Below are positions 62,132-64,000 of a stretch of 64,000 nt of DNA, piece by piece. Each line of letters opens with the position of its first letter. Positions within the stretch are counted from its first letter, which is position 1. A model generated the notes under the pieces. It saw only the letters and a list, made by a program, of their open reading frames with translations, made no database searches and had not been told where the DNA came from. This DNA is from Spiroplasma endosymbiont of Nebria brevicollis. Lineage in GTDB: Bacteria > Bacillota_I > Bacilli_A > Mycoplasmatales > VBWQ01. The translations under genes and the position numbers were made by a program. The stretch is from the NCBI RefSeq assembly GCF_964030895.1, contig NZ_OZ034986.1:744001-808000 (forward strand), written 5' to 3'.

Positions 62132-64000
62132 TTATCTTGCGTTTAAAACTATTTTATATACATTTGATTTTATATTGTTCATAAATCTATATGCTGAACT
62201 TTTATCTTGGTCTCTTGGAGTATGATTTTTAAACTCTATTTTTGATAAATTAGCTTCTAAATAAAAAGTTCAATTTAAATTATTATTATTTATTATACTT
62301 AAATTTATGGGATAATAACTATTAATTTTTTGTTCATAAAAATAAGATGAACCGATAGGTTGAGTATATTCTATTTTTAAATTAAATTCAGTTTCAACTA
62401 ATTTATAATATTTTCAATTATTATTAGAATTAAAATAAACTATTGCTAAATTATCTACATAATTATATGGTATTACATAAAAATCTACATTATAAAAGGA
62501 TTGTGGATAATCACCATTATTAAGATTTAAATCTTTTAAATCAATTGATAAAAATGTATCTTCTTCTTTTGCAGGATGAAAACTTTCACTATTAATATTT
62601 ATTTTAGTTGAGCCACTATCAGCATTTTTTGAATTATGTGTTGTTTCAATATCATAATTATAATATATAGTTATACTTTTATAATATCTTTGTAAATCAT
62701 TAAAAGTATTAATTAATAATGTTGGGTCTAAATAATCTTTTAAATTAATATCCTTAGATGTATTTATTGTTTTATTATTATTTAATCATTCTTTAGTATT
62801 ATCTTCTGCATTTTCTGTTATTAACATTACATCATTTGCTGTCATTTCTATTTTTAAATCAGGTATTATAATTATTGATTTTGCTATGTTTTGTGGACTT
62901 GGTGGTAATATGTTTGCTGGATAACTAAAAGTTATTTCTTCACTTTCTTCATATTCATCATGATTTAATTTATATAAAGTAGTTCAATTAAAAGCATTAT
63001 TAGTTAAAGCACCTTTATTTTTATATCTAAATTGAGCAACTGAAAGTTCATTATAATCTCCTTGATAAGTAAATGGATTATCACTATAAAATGTATGTCT
63101 TTCTTCTCCTTGATGTAATGATTGAGTTACAATTGTATCAATAATATAAGCATAATTAGAACCATCACTAACACCATTACTTGTTGGATTTCATTGACAA
63201 TCTTTATCTAAATTAGTTAATGGACTTGCTATATCTAAAAATTCTGTATCTTCTGCTAAAATATAAACTTTATTATTTTTCTTTTGTGATAAATCAACTG
63301 TACTAATTTGTTCTTTAGTGGTTAATTTATGACCAGTAGTAGGGTCTCATGGATATACTGATATTCTATCTGTAAGTTTCATAGTCATAGCAGTTGTAGA
63401 AACATTAGCACCTAATAATTTACCAATAGCAAAATCATTATCATTAGTAAATGCATTTAATGGAATTAAACCACCATTACCAATAATATTTTCTAAATTA
63501 TTTGTAAAAAATGCTGACATAAAACCATTAAAATATAACATTTTTTTATATTGTTGATTATTTTGATTAATAATAAAACCAATTGGAATACCTAAACTTA
63601 AAACATTTAATAATTTACCAATTAATGGTATATCACTTAAAGCAAAAGGTAATCATTGTACACTATCATAAGGCATTTGTATTAAACTACTAAATACTAC
63701 TGAATTAAAATTTAATATAGCACTCATATATTTTTGACTTATTTTTGAATAATCTACAGTTGGTGAACCAATAATTAAATTAGTATCTGGGTCTTTATAT
63801 TTAAAATTACTAGACATATCTACATTATAATTACCAGAGATATTATTAATATTTCATTCACTATCTCAAAAGAATTTAGCTTCTCCAATTGCTGTACCAT
63901 TACTATTAGTTGCTTTTGTTTTATCAAATGCTAACATACCTTTAAAATCTTTTGTAACAAATAAATTTGCTTGTAAATTTAAACTAGTTGATAATCATTC
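62132..64000 (-). CDS. Large tail-like structural protein, N-terminus outside
   Basis: 623 codons in one frame up to the window edge. The visible part is beta-rich, Asn/Asp-rich and lacks a signal peptide in view. A hydrophobic segment near 63525-63680 (LPFALSDIPLIGKLLNVLSL, then GIPIGFIINQ) is followed by Gly-rich text (NNLENIIGNGGLIPLNAF). Short-tailed phages have tail-knob proteins with such internal membrane-active loops (phi29 gp9). That parallel is inference from shape; no sequence match is claimed. Confidence 0.5.

Larger units (their letters stand above)
53058..64000. mobile_element. Prophage-like element, right end outside the window
   Basis: From the truncated Pr6Pr gene onward nearly every gene fits a phage: transposase-like gene at the edge, terminase small-like, scaffold-like, capsid-like, membrane and small proteins, fibre-like, and a large structural protein on the other strand. 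Base composition drops further, with codons almost all ending in A or T and nearly all Trp as TGA. Two modules converge at 61650-61680. Terminase large, portal, integrase and repressor were not found here; they may lie to the right. Confidence 0.7.

Noticed and set aside
1-64000. CRISPR array or cas genes
   Set aside because: No regularly spaced repeats and no Cas-like protein were seen on either strand.

Overview
The window comes from a Spiroplasma-like mollicute. UGA is read as tryptophan throughout: most genes carry in-frame TGA codons at conserved Trp positions, for example in RpoD, GlyRS, Era and RsmB. The DNA is strongly AT-rich, intergenic regions are short, and the gene set is the reduced mollicute one (EF-P, PrkC/PrpC pair, LemA, SemiSWEET transporters, no cell-wall genes). 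No rRNA, tRNA or CRISPR array was seen. All coordinates below assume genetic code 4.

Layout. 1-3.5 kb is decayed DNA: the start of a signal-peptide protein, a plasmid-type ribbon-helix-helix protein, a broken ABC-2 exporter and a broken DUF3137 protein. 3.6-29.1 kb is a core block, nearly all on the minus strand. It reads in transcription order rsmB-prpC-prkC-rsgA-rpe-thiN; then mupG with a truncated GH1 gene; a ruined C39-peptidase ABC exporter; ybeY-cdd-era-recO(pseudo)-glyS-dnaG-rpoD-nif3; a double-glycine-leader peptide gene overlapping a frameshifted radC; lemA; rpmG; pepP-efp-asp23-nusB; a hypothetical gene and an esterase. Several core proteins carry unusual changes: a ~50-residue insert in sigma region 4, Arg at the EF-P tip, and Ser for the motif-IV Cys of RsmB.

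29.2-36.3 kb holds two tandem SemiSWEET genes, a large gene broken by frameshifts, a MATE exporter and small unknowns. 36.7-41.8 kb holds an insertion sequence with 29-bp direct repeats and a dead DDE site, beside a two-gene AAA ATPase plus PD-(D/E)XK-like nuclease pair that looks like a defence cassette. A secreted protein and two tiny zinc-ribbon proteins follow. 42.0-49.2 kb is a cluster of four large surface proteins; one is a chimera of its two neighbours. 49.4-51.6 kb is a graveyard of transposase remnants and a broken coiled-coil gene, followed by a TDT-family transporter.

From about 53.06 kb to the end lies a prophage-like element of even more AT-rich DNA. It interrupts a membrane-protein gene resembling the Pr6Pr family. 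It begins with a UPF0236/Mbov_0401-type transposase-like gene, then a plus-strand head module (terminase small-like, scaffold-like, capsid-like, several membrane or small proteins, and a connector/tail-fibre-like fusion). A minus-strand module with a large tail-like protein converges on it and runs off the window. No terminase large subunit or portal lies where tailed phages usually have them. This element, the ATPase-nuclease pair and the modular surface-protein cluster are the most likely places for undescribed biology.
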